A stretch of 64,000 bases of DNA from Arthrobacter sp. C2 (GCA_024207135.1 CP042428.1:4154001-4218000); one strand, 5' to 3'; shown: positions 16,386 through 26,035, numbered from the stretch's first letter. The notes: generated from the sequence alone by a model not told the origin. Numbers and translations: made by a program.

Positions 16386-18131
16386 TCACCGGCGGAGCAG
16401 GTCCGCAAGTTCCTGCTTGATGCGCCCCAGCGCCCCGGTGGCCGCGGCACGGGCCGCCGGAAGCCCGGCGGGGCCGGCTACGGGGGTGATGGTTTCAAGG
16501 TAGCACTTGAGCTTGGGCTCGGTTCCCGAGGGGCGCACGATCACCCGGGTGTTGGCCGCGGTGGCAAAGAGCAGCCCGTCGGTCGGCGGCAGGTTCGCCC
16601 CCAGCGACAGGTCCTCGAACCCGGTGACCTCTTCCCCGCCCAGGGTGGCCGGCGGGGCCGAGCGCAACGCGGCCATCATGCCGTCCAGCAGCCCCAGGTC
16701 CGCCACGCGCACCGAGAGCTGGTCGGTGGTGTGCAGCCCGTGGGCCAGCGCCAGGGCATCGAGCACCTCGGGCAGCGAGGATCCGGCGGCCTTGAGCTCG
16801 GCGGCGTAGTCGGCCAGCAGCAGCGCCGCGGAGAGCCCGTCTTTGTCGCGCACCAGGGCCGGGGCCACGCAATAGCCCAGCGCCTCCTCGTAGCCGAAGG
16901 CCAGGTGCGGCACGCGGGAAATCCACTTGAACCCGGTCAACGTGTTCTCGTGCGCCAGGGAATGGGCCGCGGCGATGGAGGCGAGCATGCGCGAGGAGAC
17001 GATGGAGTTGGCCAGCACCGTGCCCGGCGCGGCGTTCGCGGCGGCGCGGTCGCCCAGCAGCCAGCCGAGCTCGTCCCCGCGCAGCATCCGCCAGCCGGTG
17101 CCCTCGAACTTCACCGCCGCGGCGCAGCGGTCCGCATCGGGGTCGTTGGCGATGACCAGGTCGGCGTCGGTGGCCCCGGCCAGCGCGAGAGCCAGGTCCA
17201 GGGCGCCGGGCTCCTCCGGGTTCGGGAAGGCGACGGTGGGGAAATCCGGGTCCGGCTCGGCCTGCTCGGCCACCAGGCGCACCCGCGAGAATCCCGCCTG
17301 GCCCAGGGCCTGGGCCATGGTGTGCCCGCCGACCCCGTGCATCGGGGTCAGCACGATCCGCAGGCTTTCCCGCGCCGCCGCCAGCGCGTCGTTTCCCGTG
17401 CCGCCGGCCCGGGGCACCACCGAGGCGATGGCATCCAGGTAGGCGCCCTCCACGTCCCCGGGCTCCCCGGCGCCGGGCAGCACCTCCCAGCCGTCGGCGG
17501 CCAGCGCGATCTCCGCCATGGGCTCGTCGTGGTTGATCCGTGCGGCGATCTGCGCATCGACGGGAGCCACGATCTGGGCGCCCTGCCCCCATCCGGTTTC
17601 GGCGCGCCCGCCGAGGTAGACCTTGTAGCCGTTGTCCGCCGGCGGGTTGTGGCTGGCGGTGACCATGATCCCGGCCTCGGTGCCCAGCTCGCGCACGGCC
17701 CAGGCCAGCACCGGGGTGGGCAGGGCGGCGGGCAGCAGCTGCACCTGGATCCCGGCGGCGGTGAGCACCGCGGCGGACTCGCGGGCAAAGACGTCGGAGT
17801 TGTGCCGCGCGTCGTAGCCGATGACCGCGCGCGGGACGTAGGCGCCGTCGGCCGCGGCGAGCAGGAAGCGTCCGATGCCGGCGGCGGTGCGGCGCACCAC
17901 CATCGAGTTCATCCGGTTCGGCCCGGCGCCGAGTTCAGCACGCAGCCCCGCGGTGCCGAAGGCCAGGTTCCCCGCGAAGCGGTCCGCCAGCTCGGCGTGT
18001 GCGTCCCGGTCCCCGGCGGCAACCTTCGCGCACAGGGCCCTGAGCTGCGCGGCGGTGGCCGCGTCGGGATCCTGGCGGGCCCAGGCGGCGGCGCGATCCA
18101 GTAAGGCGGTGTCCTGTGCGGGGCTGCTCAT
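16386..18131 (-). CDS. Phosphomannomutase/phosphoglucomutase-family enzyme, probable phosphopentomutase
   Basis: A 581-residue alpha-D-phosphohexomutase. The phosphoserine is S160 in [14 protein letters not shown]; the metal loop DPDADR lies near residue 307, and the phosphate-binding RPSGTEPK near residue 527. The early motif [18 protein letters not shown] places it in the PGM2-like branch, whose members include phosphopentomutases. Its position between pnp and deoC supports conversion of (deoxy)ribose 1-phosphate to the 5-phosphate. M. tuberculosis has the corresponding pair deoD-pmmB (Rv3307-Rv3308). Use of hexose phosphates cannot be excluded from sequence. Confidence 0.85.
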   Translation of the reverse strand: MSSPAQDTALLDRAAAWARQDPDAATAAQLRALCAKVAAGDRDAHAELADRFAGNLAFGTAGLRAELGAGPNRMNSMVVRRTAAGIGRFLLAAADGAYVPRAVIGYDARHNSDVFARESAAVLTAAGIQVQLLPAALPTPVLAWAVRELGTEAGIMVTASHNPPADNGYKVYLGGRAETGWGQGAQIVAPVDAQIAARINHDEPMAEIALAADGWEVLPGAGEPGDVEGAYLDAIASVVPRAGGTGNDALAAARESLRIVLTPMHGVGGHTMAQALGQAGFSRVRLVAEQAEPDPDFPTVAFPNPEEPGALDLALALAGATDADLVIANDPDADRCAAAVKFEGTGWRMLRGDELGWLLGDRAAANAAPGTVLANSIVSSRMLASIAAAHSLAHENTLTGFKWISRVPHLAFGYEEALGYCVAPALVRDKDGLSAALLLADYAAELKAAGSSLPEVLDALALAHGLHTTDQLSVRVADLGLLDGMMAALRSAPPATLGGEEVTGFEDLSLGANLPPTDGLLFATAANTRVIVRPSGTEPKLKCYLETITPVAGPAGLPAARAAATGALGRIKQELADLLRR

Positions 18132-18191
18132 GTGGTTGGTTTCCTTTGTGCGGCGGGTTCTGGGTGCGGGGTGCGTGGTGCTTGGTGGCGG

Positions 18192-19001
18192 CTAGAGCTT
18201 GGCGACGATGTCTGCCAGCAGCGCGGAGATCCGCGGGCCGGCGGATTGGCCCGCCTCGATGACCTCTTCGTGGCTCAGCGCGGTGGCCGAGATGCCGGCG
18301 GCCAGGTTGGTGACCAGCGAGATCCCGAAGACCTCCATGCCCGCGTGGCGTGCGGCGATGGCCTCCAGGGCGGTGGACATGCCCACCAGGTCGGCGCCGA
18401 TCACCTTGGCGTAGCGCACCTCGGCGGGGGTCTCGTAGTGCGGTCCGGTGAACTGCGCGTACACGCCCTCGTCCAGGGACGGGTCCACCTGCCGGGCCAG
18501 GTCCCGGATGCGCGGGGAATACAGGTCGGTCAAATCCACGAACGTCGCACCCTCCAGCGGGGAGGTGCCGGTGAGGTTGAGGTGGTCGGAGATCAGCACC
18601 GGGGTGCCCGGGGTCCACGCGGGGTTCAGCCCGCCGCAGCCGTTGGTCAGCACCAGGGTCTTGGCACCCGCCGCGGCGGCGGTGCGCACCCCGTGGACCA
18701 CCGCGCGCACGCCCTTGCCCTCGTAGAAGTGGGTGCGCGCGCCGAGCACCAGCACGCGCTTGCCGCCGGCGGTGAGCACCGAGGAAATCGTGCCCACGTG
18801 CCCGGGCACCGCGGCTGCATGGAAGCCGGGAAGCTCGGTGGCATCGATGCGGTGGGTGGTTTCGCCGACCAGGTTCGCCGCCTCGCCCCAGCCGGAACCG
18901 AGCACCAGGGCAATGTCGTGGGTCGGGACGCCGGTGAGTTCGGCGATCTTGGCGGCGGCGGCGTTGGCCAGGTCAAAGGGGGCGGATTCGTTGTTGATCA
19001 C
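18192..19001 (-). CDS. punA: Purine nucleoside phosphorylase (trimeric type)
   Basis: A 269-residue enzyme that cleaves purine (deoxy)nucleosides with phosphate to the base and (deoxy)ribose 1-phosphate. Family motifs: phosphate loop ALVLGSGWGE, then ELPGFHAAAVPGHVG, TNGCGGLNP, FTGPHYETPAEVR and VGMSTALEAIAAR, all typical of trimeric, 6-oxopurine-specific PNP. The GTG at 19001 is chosen because it gives the family length and has GGTAGG upstream; the frame remains open to 19115. It is the first gene of the pnp-mutase-deoC operon, divergent from lpdA. Confidence 0.93.
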   Translation of the reverse strand: MINNESAPFDLANAAAAKIAELTGVPTHDIALVLGSGWGEAANLVGETTHRIDATELPGFHAAAVPGHVGTISSVLTAGGKRVLVLGARTHFYEGKGVRAVVHGVRTAAAAGAKTLVLTNGCGGLNPAWTPGTPVLISDHLNLTGTSPLEGATFVDLTDLYSPRIRDLARQVDPSLDEGVYAQFTGPHYETPAEVRYAKVIGADLVGMSTALEAIAARHAGMEVFGISLVTNLAAGISATALSHEEVIEAGQSAGPRISALLADIVAKL

Positions 19002-19146
19002 GGGGTTAAACCTACCGGCGGAACCCCGCCTTGTCAGGTGGGAGGGGCCCGGTGCCGCCGGCCCGCCCTGCGAGCGGCCGATTGCCGTCCGTGCCCCAGC
19101 GTGTGCGTTGTGCACTTAACCGCGCGGTAGGGAAGAATGGGGGATC

Positions 19147-20553
19147 GTGAGTGCACAACGCGATTTCAATTCCCCCAGGCTTGTAATTCTCGGCGGTGGC
19201 CCCGGTGGCTACGAGGCCGCGATGGTTGGCGCCCAACTCGGCGCCCAGGTCACCATCGTCGAACGGGCGGGGATGGGAGGCTCGGCCGTGCTGACCGACG
19301 TCGTCCCGTCCAAGACCCTCGTGGCCACGGCCGATGCCATGCGCCGGGTGGTCGGGGCACGCGAATTCGGCGTCCAGCTCGGGGATGCCAATGCCGTGGC
19401 CGTGGCCGACCTCTCGGTCATGAACGCCCGCCTGCTGGAGCTGGCCCGCGAGCAGTCCTCGGACATCCACGTGGGCCTGGAGCGCGTCGGGGTACGCGTG
19501 GTCATCGGCGAGGGCAAGCTGCTCGACGCCTCCCGGGTTGTGGTCTCCCGTGCCGACGGCAGCACCGAGACCATCGAGGCCGACGCGCTGCTGGTTTCCG
19601 TTGGCGCCCACCCGCGCGAGCTGCCCACCGCGATTCCCGACGGGGAACGCATCTTCAACTGGACCCAGGTCTACAACCTCAAGGAAATCCCCGAGCACCT
19701 GATCGTCGTCGGTTCCGGTGTCACCGGCGCCGAATTCGCCTCGGCCTACAACCTCTTGGGCACCAAGGTCACCCTGGTCTCCTCGCGTGACCGCGTGCTT
19801 CCCGGCGAGGATGCCGACGCCGCCGAGGTCCTCGAGGAGGCCTTCAAGCTCAACGGCGTCAACGTCGTGGCCAAGTCCCGCGCCGAGGCCGTGGAACGCG
19901 ACGGCGACTCCGTCAGGGTCACCCTGGGCGACGGCCAGGTCATCGTGGGCAGCCACTGCCTGGTGGCCGTCGGTTCGATCCCCAACACCGCCGGCATCGG
20001 GCTGGAGGAGGCCGGCATCAAGCTCTCCGAGTCCGGCCACATCCAGGTCGACGGCGTGTCGCGCACCACCGCCACCAACGTCTACGCCGCGGGCGACTGC
20101 ACCGGGGTGTTCGCGCTGGCCTCGGTCTCCGCGATGCAGGGCCGCATTGCCATGGCGCACCTCCTGGGCGACTCGGTCAAGCCGCTGAAGCTCAACGAGG
20201 TTTCCTCCAACATCTTCACCTCCCCGGAAATCGCCACGGTCGGCGTCACCGAGCGGATGGTCGACGAGGGCAAGTACCAGGCCGACATCATCAAGCTGGA
20301 CCTGGCGACCAATGCCCGGGCCAAGATGATGAACGTGACCCAGGGCTTCGTGAAGATCATTGCGCGCCGCGGCTCCGGAACCGTCATCGGCGGCGTGGTG
20401 GTCGCCCCGCGCGCCTCCGAGCTGATCTTCCCGATCGCGTTGGCGGTGCACAACAAGCTGCACGTCGATGACATTGCCGAGACCTTCTCGGTCTACCCCT
20501 CGCTTTCGGGCTCCATCTCCGAGGCGGCCCGCCGCCTCCACGTCCACCTCTAG
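19147..20553 (+). CDS. lpdA: LpdA-like NAD(P)H:quinone flavoprotein reductase (no redox cysteines)
   Basis: A 468-residue member of the flavoprotein disulfide reductase family. FAD binding is at LVILGGGPGGYEAAMVGAQ (residues 12-30), NAD(P) binding at LIVVGSGVTGAEFASAYN, and the second FAD motif at TNVYAAGDCTGV. In place of the CxxxxC redox pair the chain reads GMGGSAVLTDVVPSK, and the C-terminal His-Glu dyad is replaced by YPSLSGSISEAARR. It therefore cannot be a lipoamide dehydrogenase. M. tuberculosis LpdA (Rv3303c) has the same loss, reduces quinones and is also near deoD-pmmB. The start is GTG at 19147. Confidence 0.9.
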   Translation: MSAQRDFNSPRLVILGGGPGGYEAAMVGAQLGAQVTIVERAGMGGSAVLTDVVPSKTLVATADAMRRVVGAREFGVQLGDANAVAVADLSVMNARLLELAREQSSDIHVGLERVGVRVVIGEGKLLDASRVVVSRADGSTETIEADALLVSVGAHPRELPTAIPDGERIFNWTQVYNLKEIPEHLIVVGSGVTGAEFASAYNLLGTKVTLVSSRDRVLPGEDADAAEVLEEAFKLNGVNVVAKSRAEAVERDGDSVRVTLGDGQVIVGSHCLVAVGSIPNTAGIGLEEAGIKLSESGHIQVDGVSRTTATNVYAAGDCTGVFALASVSAMQGRIAMAHLLGDSVKPLKLNEVSSNIFTSPEIATVGVTERMVDEGKYQADIIKLDLATNARAKMMNVTQGFVKIIARRGSGTVIGGVVVAPRASELIFPIALAVHNKLHVDDIAETFSVYPSLSGSISEAARRLHVHL

Positions 20554-20586
20554 GGACCTTCCGCCGGTACGCCGGCACCGTGGCCC

Positions 20587-20630
20587 AACCGCCGCAATGT
20601 GCGCCAACCTTGGGGCCCGTTGCGGCGGTT
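20587..20630 (+). terminator. Terminator after lpdA
   Basis: AACCGCCGCAA (20587-20597) pairs with TTGCGGCGGTT (20620-20630) around a 22-base loop, followed by CGTTCCCTTT. It lies 34 bases after the lpdA stop. Confidence 0.75.
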
Positions 20631-20803
20631 CGTTCCCTTTAAGCCCGGGTTCGGGGCCGCCCCGTGGCATGCTGGGGGCTCGGAACGGGTGAGACTCACA
20701 GCACACTTGTCCAAATAGTGGAAGGACTGTCCGAAGGGTGGACGTCCAGCCTAAACTTGACTCCTAGTAACTTGCAGGAACCCACCAAGAGAATCACGAG
20801 CCC

Positions 20804-22201
20804 ATGTCCAACAAGACCGCGGTCGTCGCACCGAAGGAAAACACACGCGGACGCGTGTTGTTTGCCAGCCTCATCGGCACCACCATTGAATTTTTCGACT
20901 TCTACGCCTATGCGACCGCATCGGTGCTGGTTTTCCCGACGCTGTTCTTCCCGAACGCCTCGAACGTCAACGCGATCCTGTCCTCGTTCGCGATCTTCGG
21001 CGTGGCCTTCGTGGCCCGCCCGGTGGGCTCGGTGCTCTTCGGGCACTTCGGTGACAAGATCGGCCGCAAGGGCACCCTGGTGGCCTCGCTGCTGCTGATG
21101 GGCATCGCCACCTTCCTGATCGGCTTCCTGCCCCCGGCGCAGGGCAACTTCGTGGTGCTTGCGCCGCTGATGCTGGTGCTGCTGCGCTTCGCCCAGGGCC
21201 TGGCCCTCGGCGGGGAATGGTCCGGTGCCGCGTTGCTGGCCACCGAGAACGCCCCGGCCAACAAGCGCGCCATCTACGGCACGTTCCCGCAGCTGGGCGC
21301 GCCGATCGGTTTCATCATCGCCAACCTGATGTTCGTGGGCCTGCAGCTGGGCCTGACCCCGGAGCAGTTCATGTCCTGGGGCTGGCGCGTGCCGTTTATC
21401 CTCTCGGCCGTGATGGTCGCCGTGGGCCTGTGGGTCCGCCTGAAGCTGGTCGAGTCCGTGGCCTTCACGAAGGTCGTTGACCAGAAGAAGGTCGCCAAGT
21501 CCCCGTTCAAGACCACCATGAAGTACCACTGGCGCCCGGTGCTCGCCGGCACCTTCATCATGCTGGCCACCTACGTGCTCTTCTACCTGATGACCGCGTT
21601 CACACTGACCTACGGCACCGCCCCGGCCACCGTCGAGGCCGCCCGCGCCGCTGCCGAGGCCAAGGGCAAGGTCTTCGACGCCGCCGCCGAGGCCGCCTTC
21701 GCCCCGGGCCTGGGCATCGCCCGCCCCGAGTTCCTCACGATGCTGATCATCGGCGTGGTCTTCTTCGGCATCTTCACCCTGGTCTCCGGGCCGCTGGCCG
21801 AGAAGTTCGGCCGCCGCAAGTTCCTGATGTACGTGACCGGCGGCATCCTCGTCTTCGGCCTGGCCTGGACCCTGATGTTTGGCCCGGGCAAGGGCGCGGC
21901 CATGGTCGGCCTGGTTGTCGGCTTCACGCTGATGGGTGCGACGTTCGGCCCGATGGCCGCCTACCTGCCCGAGCTGTTCCCGTCGAACGTGCGCTACACC
22001 GGCTCTGCCATCGCCTACAACATGTCCTCGGTCATCGGCGCGGCACCGGCCTCGTTCGTGGCCATCGCGCTGTGGCAGTTCGGCGGCGGCAACACCGTCT
22101 GGGTCGGCGCCTACCTGGCGCTCGGCGCGGTGCTCACGCTCGTCGCCCTGTTCCTGACCAAGGACACCAAGGACGTCGACTACGAGAACAACGTCTCCTA
22201 G
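20804..22201 (+). CDS. MHS-family major facilitator (metabolite:H+ symporter)
   Basis: A 465-residue transporter with 12 expected membrane segments. The N-terminal sequence (LIGTTIEFFDFYAYATAS) and the loop 2-3 signature GHFGDKIGRKGTL place it in the MHS branch with ShiA, KgtP and ProP-like carriers of organic acids or osmolytes. An unusually long alanine-rich loop (about residues 268-305, between helices 7 and 8) is present. Substrate cannot be inferred. The start ATG at 20804 lacks a strong ribosome site. It stands alone between two terminators. Confidence 0.88.
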   Translation: MSNKTAVVAPKENTRGRVLFASLIGTTIEFFDFYAYATASVLVFPTLFFPNASNVNAILSSFAIFGVAFVARPVGSVLFGHFGDKIGRKGTLVASLLLMGIATFLIGFLPPAQGNFVVLAPLMLVLLRFAQGLALGGEWSGAALLATENAPANKRAIYGTFPQLGAPIGFIIANLMFVGLQLGLTPEQFMSWGWRVPFILSAVMVAVGLWVRLKLVESVAFTKVVDQKKVAKSPFKTTMKYHWRPVLAGTFIMLATYVLFYLMTAFTLTYGTAPATVEAARAAAEAKGKVFDAAAEAAFAPGLGIARPEFLTMLIIGVVFFGIFTLVSGPLAEKFGRRKFLMYVTGGILVFGLAWTLMFGPGKGAAMVGLVVGFTLMGATFGPMAAYLPELFPSNVRYTGSAIAYNMSSVIGAAPASFVAIALWQFGGGNTVWVGAYLALGAVLTLVALFLTKDTKDVDYENNVS

Positions 22202-22213
22202 CGACAACTGCCG

Positions 22214-22249
22214 ACGCTGCCCGCCCTCCCCACGGAGGGCGGGCAGCGT
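22214..22249. terminator. Bidirectional terminator between the MHS transporter and the DinB-like gene
   Basis: A perfect 16-bp stem (22214-22229 with 22234-22249) with a CCAC loop, 13 bases after one stop and 15 before the other. Confidence 0.88.
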
Positions 22250-22264
22250 GCGTTGACGCCGGGG

Positions 22265-22801
22265 CTACTCGCCCACGGTCCCGTCGAGGCATTCGCGCAG
22301 CAGGTCCGCGTGTCCGTTGTGCCGGGAGTACTCCTCGATGAGGTGCACCAGGATCCAGCGCACAGACACCATCCCGTGGTGCCCGGCCTCCACCGCACGC
22401 TCCAGCGGCTCCGAGCCCAGTGCGGCATCGGCGAAGGCCGTCTCGGCCTTCCAGGCGGCGAGGGGCAGCTCCACCATCCGGTCATCGGGCTCCGGGAAGT
22501 CGAAGTCGGTGTCGTTTCCGTCCGGGCCCCAGTACAGCGGCGGCGCCGGGTCGCCGGCCAGGCACGTGCGGACCCAGAATCGTTCCACATCGCCCAGGTG
22601 CCGCACCAGGCCCAGTAGGGACAACCCGGAGGGCAGCACCGCGCGGGTGCCCAGCGCCGTCGCGGTGAGCCCCGCGCACTTGAGCTCCAGGGTGCGGCGC
22701 TGGTAGTCCAGGAACGCCAGCAGCGTCTCGCGCTCGCTGGCGCACGGTGGCGGGTCGGTGCGCGGGTCCGGTGCGCCCGCCGCCTTCATTTCTGCCGTCA
22801 T
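22265..22801 (-). CDS. DinB/DUF664-family protein
   Basis: A 178-residue four-helix-bundle protein. Histidines expected for the DinB-like metal site are present in LVRHLGDVERFW and in the helix HLIEEYSRHNGHAD. Relatives include bacillithiol- and mycothiol-dependent transferases and maleylpyruvate isomerases, so a thiol-transfer role in an actinobacterium is possible but unproven. The ATG at 22801 is chosen from the homology boundary; the frame is open to 22936. No good ribosome site is seen. Confidence 0.8.
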   Translation of the reverse strand: MTAEMKAAGAPDPRTDPPPCASERETLLAFLDYQRRTLELKCAGLTATALGTRAVLPSGLSLLGLVRHLGDVERFWVRTCLAGDPAPPLYWGPDGNDTDFDFPEPDDRMVELPLAAWKAETAFADAALGSEPLERAVEAGHHGMVSVRWILVHLIEEYSRHNGHADLLRECLDGTVGE

Positions 22802-22912
22802 GGCCACCAGCCTAGGGCCCGTCACCCGTTCCGTGGGCGAAGGCCCGCTCGGATGCCCGGCGGGAACCCGGCGCCACCGCGCCGGCCCAACAAGGGGGTG
22901 GCCGGGCAACGC

Positions 22913-22957
22913 AACGGGGCGGCCCGGCCTTCGCATGGAAGACCGGGCCGCCCCGTT
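22913..22957 (-). terminator. Hairpin terminator after accA3
   Basis: A perfect 15-bp G/C stem (22913-22927 with 22943-22957) and a 15-base loop, 21 bases beyond the accA3 stop on the minus strand. No T run follows. Confidence 0.7.
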
Positions 22958-22978
22958 CGGTGCGGTGTGCGGGCGTGG

Positions 22979-24745
22979 TCAGTCGCCGATGGAGGCCAGC
23001 ACGGCCCCTGCCGAGACGGTGTCGCCCGGAACGGCGCTGAGCCCGGAGACCACGCCGTCGCAGTGCGCGGTCAGCGGCTGTTCCATCTTCATGGCCTCCA
23101 GGACCACGATCAAATCGCCCTCGGAGACGGTGTCACCGTCGGCCACGGCCACCTTGACGATGGTGCCCTGCATGGGGGAGACCAGGTCCGCCCCGGAGCT
23201 GCCGGCGGCGGCGGTGGAACGCGAGGAGCGCTTCTTCTTCCGCGTCTTGCCGTTGGACGAGGAGGACACGGTGCCCAGGGACGCGGGCAGCACGACCTCC
23301 AGGCGCTTGCCGCCGACCTCGACGGTGATGGCGTTGCGGCCCTCGTCCTCACCGGGGGTGCCCGCGGTGGATGGGTCCCAGGCGGGGATCTCGTTGGAGA
23401 ACTCGGTCTCGATCCAGCGGGTGTGGATGGAGAACGGGCCCGACTCCGGGGTGAACGCCGGATCGGCCATCACTGCGCGGTGGAAGGGCAGCACCGTGGG
23501 CATGCCCTCGATGCGGAACTCGTCCAGTGCGCGGCGGGCGCGGGCGGCGGCCTGGGCGCGGGTGGCGCCGGTGACGATGAGCTTGGCGATCATCGAGTCG
23601 AAGTTCCCCGAGACGGTTTCCCCGGCCTCGACGCCCGAGTCGATGCGCACGCCCGGCCCGGTGGGCAGGTTCATGGTGGTGATGGTGCCCGGCGCCGGCA
23701 TGAAGCCGCGCCCGGCGTCCTCGCCGTTGATGCGGAACTCGAAGGAGTGCCCGCGCACCTCGGGGTCGGTGTAGCCCAGCTCCTCGCCGCGGGCCAGCCG
23801 GAACTGCTCGCGCACCAGGTCGATGCCGGTGACTTCCTCGGAGATGGTGTGCTCGACCTGCAGGCGGGTGTTGACCTCCAGGAAGGAGATGACCCCGTCC
23901 TGGCCCACGAGGAACTCGCAGGTGCCCGCTCCCACGTAGCCGGCCTCGCGCATGATGGCCTTGGATGCCTCGTAGAGGCGGGCGTTCTGCTCGTCGCTGA
24001 GGAACGGCGCGGGGGCCTCCTCTACGAGCTTCTGGTTGCGGCGCTGCAGCGAGCAGTCGCGGGTGGAAACCACCACGACGTTGCCGTGCGCATCGGCCAG
24101 GCACTGGGTCTCCACGTGGCGCGGGGCATCCAGGAAGCGTTCGACGAAGCACTCGCCGCGCCCGAAGGCGGCAACCGCCTCGCGGACCGCCGAGTCGTAG
24201 GACTCCGCGATTTCCTCGCGGTTGCGCACGACCTTGATGCCGCGCCCGCCGCCGCCGTAGGCGGCCTTGATGGCCAGCGGCAGCCCGTGCTCATCGGCGA
24301 AGGCCAACACCTCGTCGGTGGATGCGACCGGGTCCTTGGTGCCCGGCACCAGCGGTGCGCCGACCTTTTCGGCCAGGTGGCGGGCCCGGACCTTGTCGCC
24401 GAGCTGGTCGATGGCCGACGGAGGCGGGCCGATCCAGGTCAGCCCGGCGTCGATGACGGCCTGGGCGAAGATGGCGTTCTCCGCCAGGAATCCGTAGCCC
24501 GGGTGCACCGAGTCCGCGCCGGAGCGCTTGGCGACCTCGAGGATCTTGGTGATGTCCAGGTAGGACTCCGCGGCGGTGGAACCACCCAGGGAGTAGGCCT
24601 CGTCGGCCAGGCGGGAATGCAAGGCATCGCGGTCCGGTTCGGCGTACACGGCAACCGATCCAATCCCCTCATCGCGGGCGGCGCGGATGATGCGTACGGC
24701 GATTTCTCCGCGATTGGCGATGAGAACCTTCGTCAACTGACTCAT
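22979..24745 (-). CDS. accA3: Acyl-CoA carboxylase alpha subunit (biotin carboxylase + biotin carrier)
   Basis: A 588-residue fused subunit typical of actinobacteria. The biotin carboxylase part begins [20 protein letters not shown], with the ATP-grasp glycine loop [10 protein letters not shown] and the motif [16 protein letters not shown] lysine-rich linker ([14 protein letters not shown]) joins it to the carrier domain, where biotin is attached to K553 in [10 protein letters not shown]. It carboxylates biotin and works with beta subunits such as AccD5 (37.2-38.8 kb) and the epsilon subunit; BirA (40 kb) charges it. The ATG at 24745 has AAGGAG about 12 bases upstream. A palindrome at 24847-24863 is shared with accD5. 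Confidence 0.96.
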   Translation of the reverse strand: MSQLTKVLIANRGEIAVRIIRAARDEGIGSVAVYAEPDRDALHSRLADEAYSLGGSTAAESYLDITKILEVAKRSGADSVHPGYGFLAENAIFAQAVIDAGLTWIGPPPSAIDQLGDKVRARHLAEKVGAPLVPGTKDPVASTDEVLAFADEHGLPLAIKAAYGGGGRGIKVVRNREEIAESYDSAVREAVAAFGRGECFVERFLDAPRHVETQCLADAHGNVVVVSTRDCSLQRRNQKLVEEAPAPFLSDEQNARLYEASKAIMREAGYVGAGTCEFLVGQDGVISFLEVNTRLQVEHTISEEVTGIDLVREQFRLARGEELGYTDPEVRGHSFEFRINGEDAGRGFMPAPGTITTMNLPTGPGVRIDSGVEAGETVSGNFDSMIAKLIVTGATRAQAAARARRALDEFRIEGMPTVLPFHRAVMADPAFTPESGPFSIHTRWIETEFSNEIPAWDPSTAGTPGEDEGRNAITVEVGGKRLEVVLPASLGTVSSSSNGKTRKKKRSSRSTAAAGSSGADLVSPMQGTIVKVAVADGDTVSEGDLIVVLEAMKMEQPLTAHCDGVVSGLSAVPGDTVSAGAVLASIGD

Positions 24746-24846
24746 GGCAGGGGTTATCTCCTTAAATATGCTCTTGTGGAGCCTACCTGCGTTTGTGGGA
24801 TGTGCACCCCCAAAACCCCCTGTGTCGGGAGTAGGTCGTGATTTCT

Positions 24847-24863
24847 TTGTAGGAGTCCTACAA
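24847..24863. promoter_or_regulatory. Palindrome upstream of accA3, shared with accD5
   Basis: TTGTAGGAGTCCTACAA is a perfect 17-base palindrome (8-base arms around one base). Its core TGTAG-N5-CTACA recurs upstream of accD5 at 38922-38936. Here it ends 102 bases before the accA3 start codon. In Corynebacterium the TetR-type regulator FasR controls acc and fatty acid synthase genes through shared operators, so a regulator of lipid synthesis is a reasonable inference; no binding protein is identified here. Confidence 0.6.
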
Positions 24864-24907
24864 GGGACCGCCGTTGCGGCCGGTGGCTCCCGCGGCCCGG
24901 GAGGCGC

Positions 24908-25129
24908 CTATGCCTGCGCCCGGGCCTTCCTTCGGCCGGCGGCGCTCGTTGATGCCCACGCCGCGCCGAGCATGGCCCCCATCGAAGAGCCCATGACGAC
25001 CATTCCGGCGCTGTCCTTGAGCAGCCCGCAGGCGACCAGGACCGCCATGCAGGCGATTCCTGCGGCGAAGCCGGTCCAGGCGTACTGCGCTGAGTTGCTG
25101 CGGCCCTGGGTGCTGTTCCTGGTGTCCAT
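24908..25129 (-). CDS. Small membrane protein of unknown function
   Basis: A 73-residue protein with a hydrophilic N-terminus, two hydrophobic stretches (WTGFAAGIACMAVLVACGLL and MVVMGSSMGAMLGAAWAS) and a basic C-terminus (GRRKARAQA). The ATG at 25129 has AGGAGG 9 bases upstream. No family recognised. Just upstream is an 11-bp inverted repeat that encloses a -10-like TAAAAT, so expression is probably repressed by an unknown regulator. Confidence 0.6.
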   Translation of the reverse strand: MDTRNSTQGRSNSAQYAWTGFAAGIACMAVLVACGLLKDSAGMVVMGSSMGAMLGAAWASTSAAGRRKARAQA

Positions 25130-25166
25130 GGGGGTGGTCCTCCTGGTTGGCGTGTTCACCCAGCCT

Positions 25167-25199
25167 AGAAACTACTTTCCATTTTAGCAAGTAGTTTCT
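25167..25199 (-). promoter_or_regulatory. Inverted repeat over a -10-like box upstream of the small membrane protein
   Basis: AGAAACTACTT (25167-25177) and AAGTAGTTTCT (25189-25199) are perfect 11-base arms separated by 11 bases. On the minus strand the spacer reads with TAAAAT, a good -10 box, 50-60 bases before the start codon of the gene at 25129. The geometry suits a dimeric repressor that blocks the promoter; alternatively it could form an mRNA hairpin in the leader. Confidence 0.5.
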
Positions 25200-25272
25200 G
25201 GAAATATTTCAGGACTCGTCGCGCGAGGGACCTGTTGCGGGCGTTCGGTGCCTACCTTGGCGGGTTAACCGC

Positions 25273-25305
25273 CCGAGGGGCCCGCACCTGGTGCGGGCCC
25301 CTCGG
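25273..25305 (-). terminator. Terminator after maf
   Basis: CCGAGGGGCCCGCA (25273-25286) pairs with TGCGGGCCCCTCGG (25292-25305) around CCTGG, 17 bases past the minus-strand stop of maf. Confidence 0.75.
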
Positions 25306-25321
25306 AGCGTGCAAGGCGTGG

Positions 25322-26035
25322 CTAGACCCAGACGTCGGAGATCGACAGCCCGGCCTCGTGCAGCAGCTCGCGCAGCGTGGCCACGTTCAGCCCGATCACG
25401 GTGTGCGGGTTGCCCTCGATGCTGCGGATGAAGGCTGCCCCGCGCCCGTCGATGGTGAACCCGCCGGCGCACGGCAGCGGCTCTCCGGTGGCCACGTAGG
25501 CGGCGATCTCCTCCGCGCCGACCTGCTCGAAGTCCACGCGGGTGGAGGATACGGCGCCGATGGTCGCCCCGGACCCGCCGTCTTCGTCTTCCTCGGAGCG
25601 GTTGTCGATGAGCCAGTGCCCGGTGTGCAGGATCCCGGACTTCCCGCTCATCGCCGCCCAGCGCTCGGTGGCGACTTCCGCGGTGTGCGGCTTGCCGTAG
25701 ATGACGCCCTCGAATTCGAAGACCGAGTCGCAGCCCAGCACCACCGCACCGTCGGCCTCATCCGTGGAGGCGACGTCCTCGGCCTTGGACTTGGCCAGCA
25801 GCAGCGCGGTGTCAGCCGGGCCCAGCTCGCCGAAGCGCTGGACGGCGCTTGCCAGTGCCGCGTCCTCGTCGACCGCGGAGACCTGGACAGCGAAGTCGAT
25901 GCCGGCGTCGGTGAGCACCTTGGCCCGTCCCGGGGAGGCCGAGGCCAGCACCAGCAAGGGCAGGTCCTCGGGATTCTCGATTTCACCGCGCGGATCGGTG
26001 GCGGCGTTGGCGCTGGGGTTCAGGTTCTGGCTCAT
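25322..26035 (-). CDS. maf: Maf-family nucleoside triphosphate pyrophosphatase
   Basis: A 237-residue Maf/Ham1-fold protein. Family motifs: LASASPGRAKVL near residue 30, the catalytic region LGCDSVFEFEG, YGKPHT, and ATGEPLPCAGGFTIDGRGA ending with IEGNPHTVIGL. Maf proteins hydrolyse canonical or modified NTPs and are linked to septum formation. The internal loop (EEDEDGGSGAT, about residues 147-157) is longer than usual. Its start codon overlaps the stop of the MMPL gene in ATGA, so it is translated with it. In M. tuberculosis the Maf gene (Rv3282) is also close to accA3 and accD5. Confidence 0.92.
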   Translation of the reverse strand: MSQNLNPSANAATDPRGEIENPEDLPLLVLASASPGRAKVLTDAGIDFAVQVSAVDEDAALASAVQRFGELGPADTALLLAKSKAEDVASTDEADGAVVLGCDSVFEFEGVIYGKPHTAEVATERWAAMSGKSGILHTGHWLIDNRSEEDEDGGSGATIGAVSSTRVDFEQVGAEEIAAYVATGEPLPCAGGFTIDGRGAAFIRSIEGNPHTVIGLNVATLRELLHEAGLSISDVWV

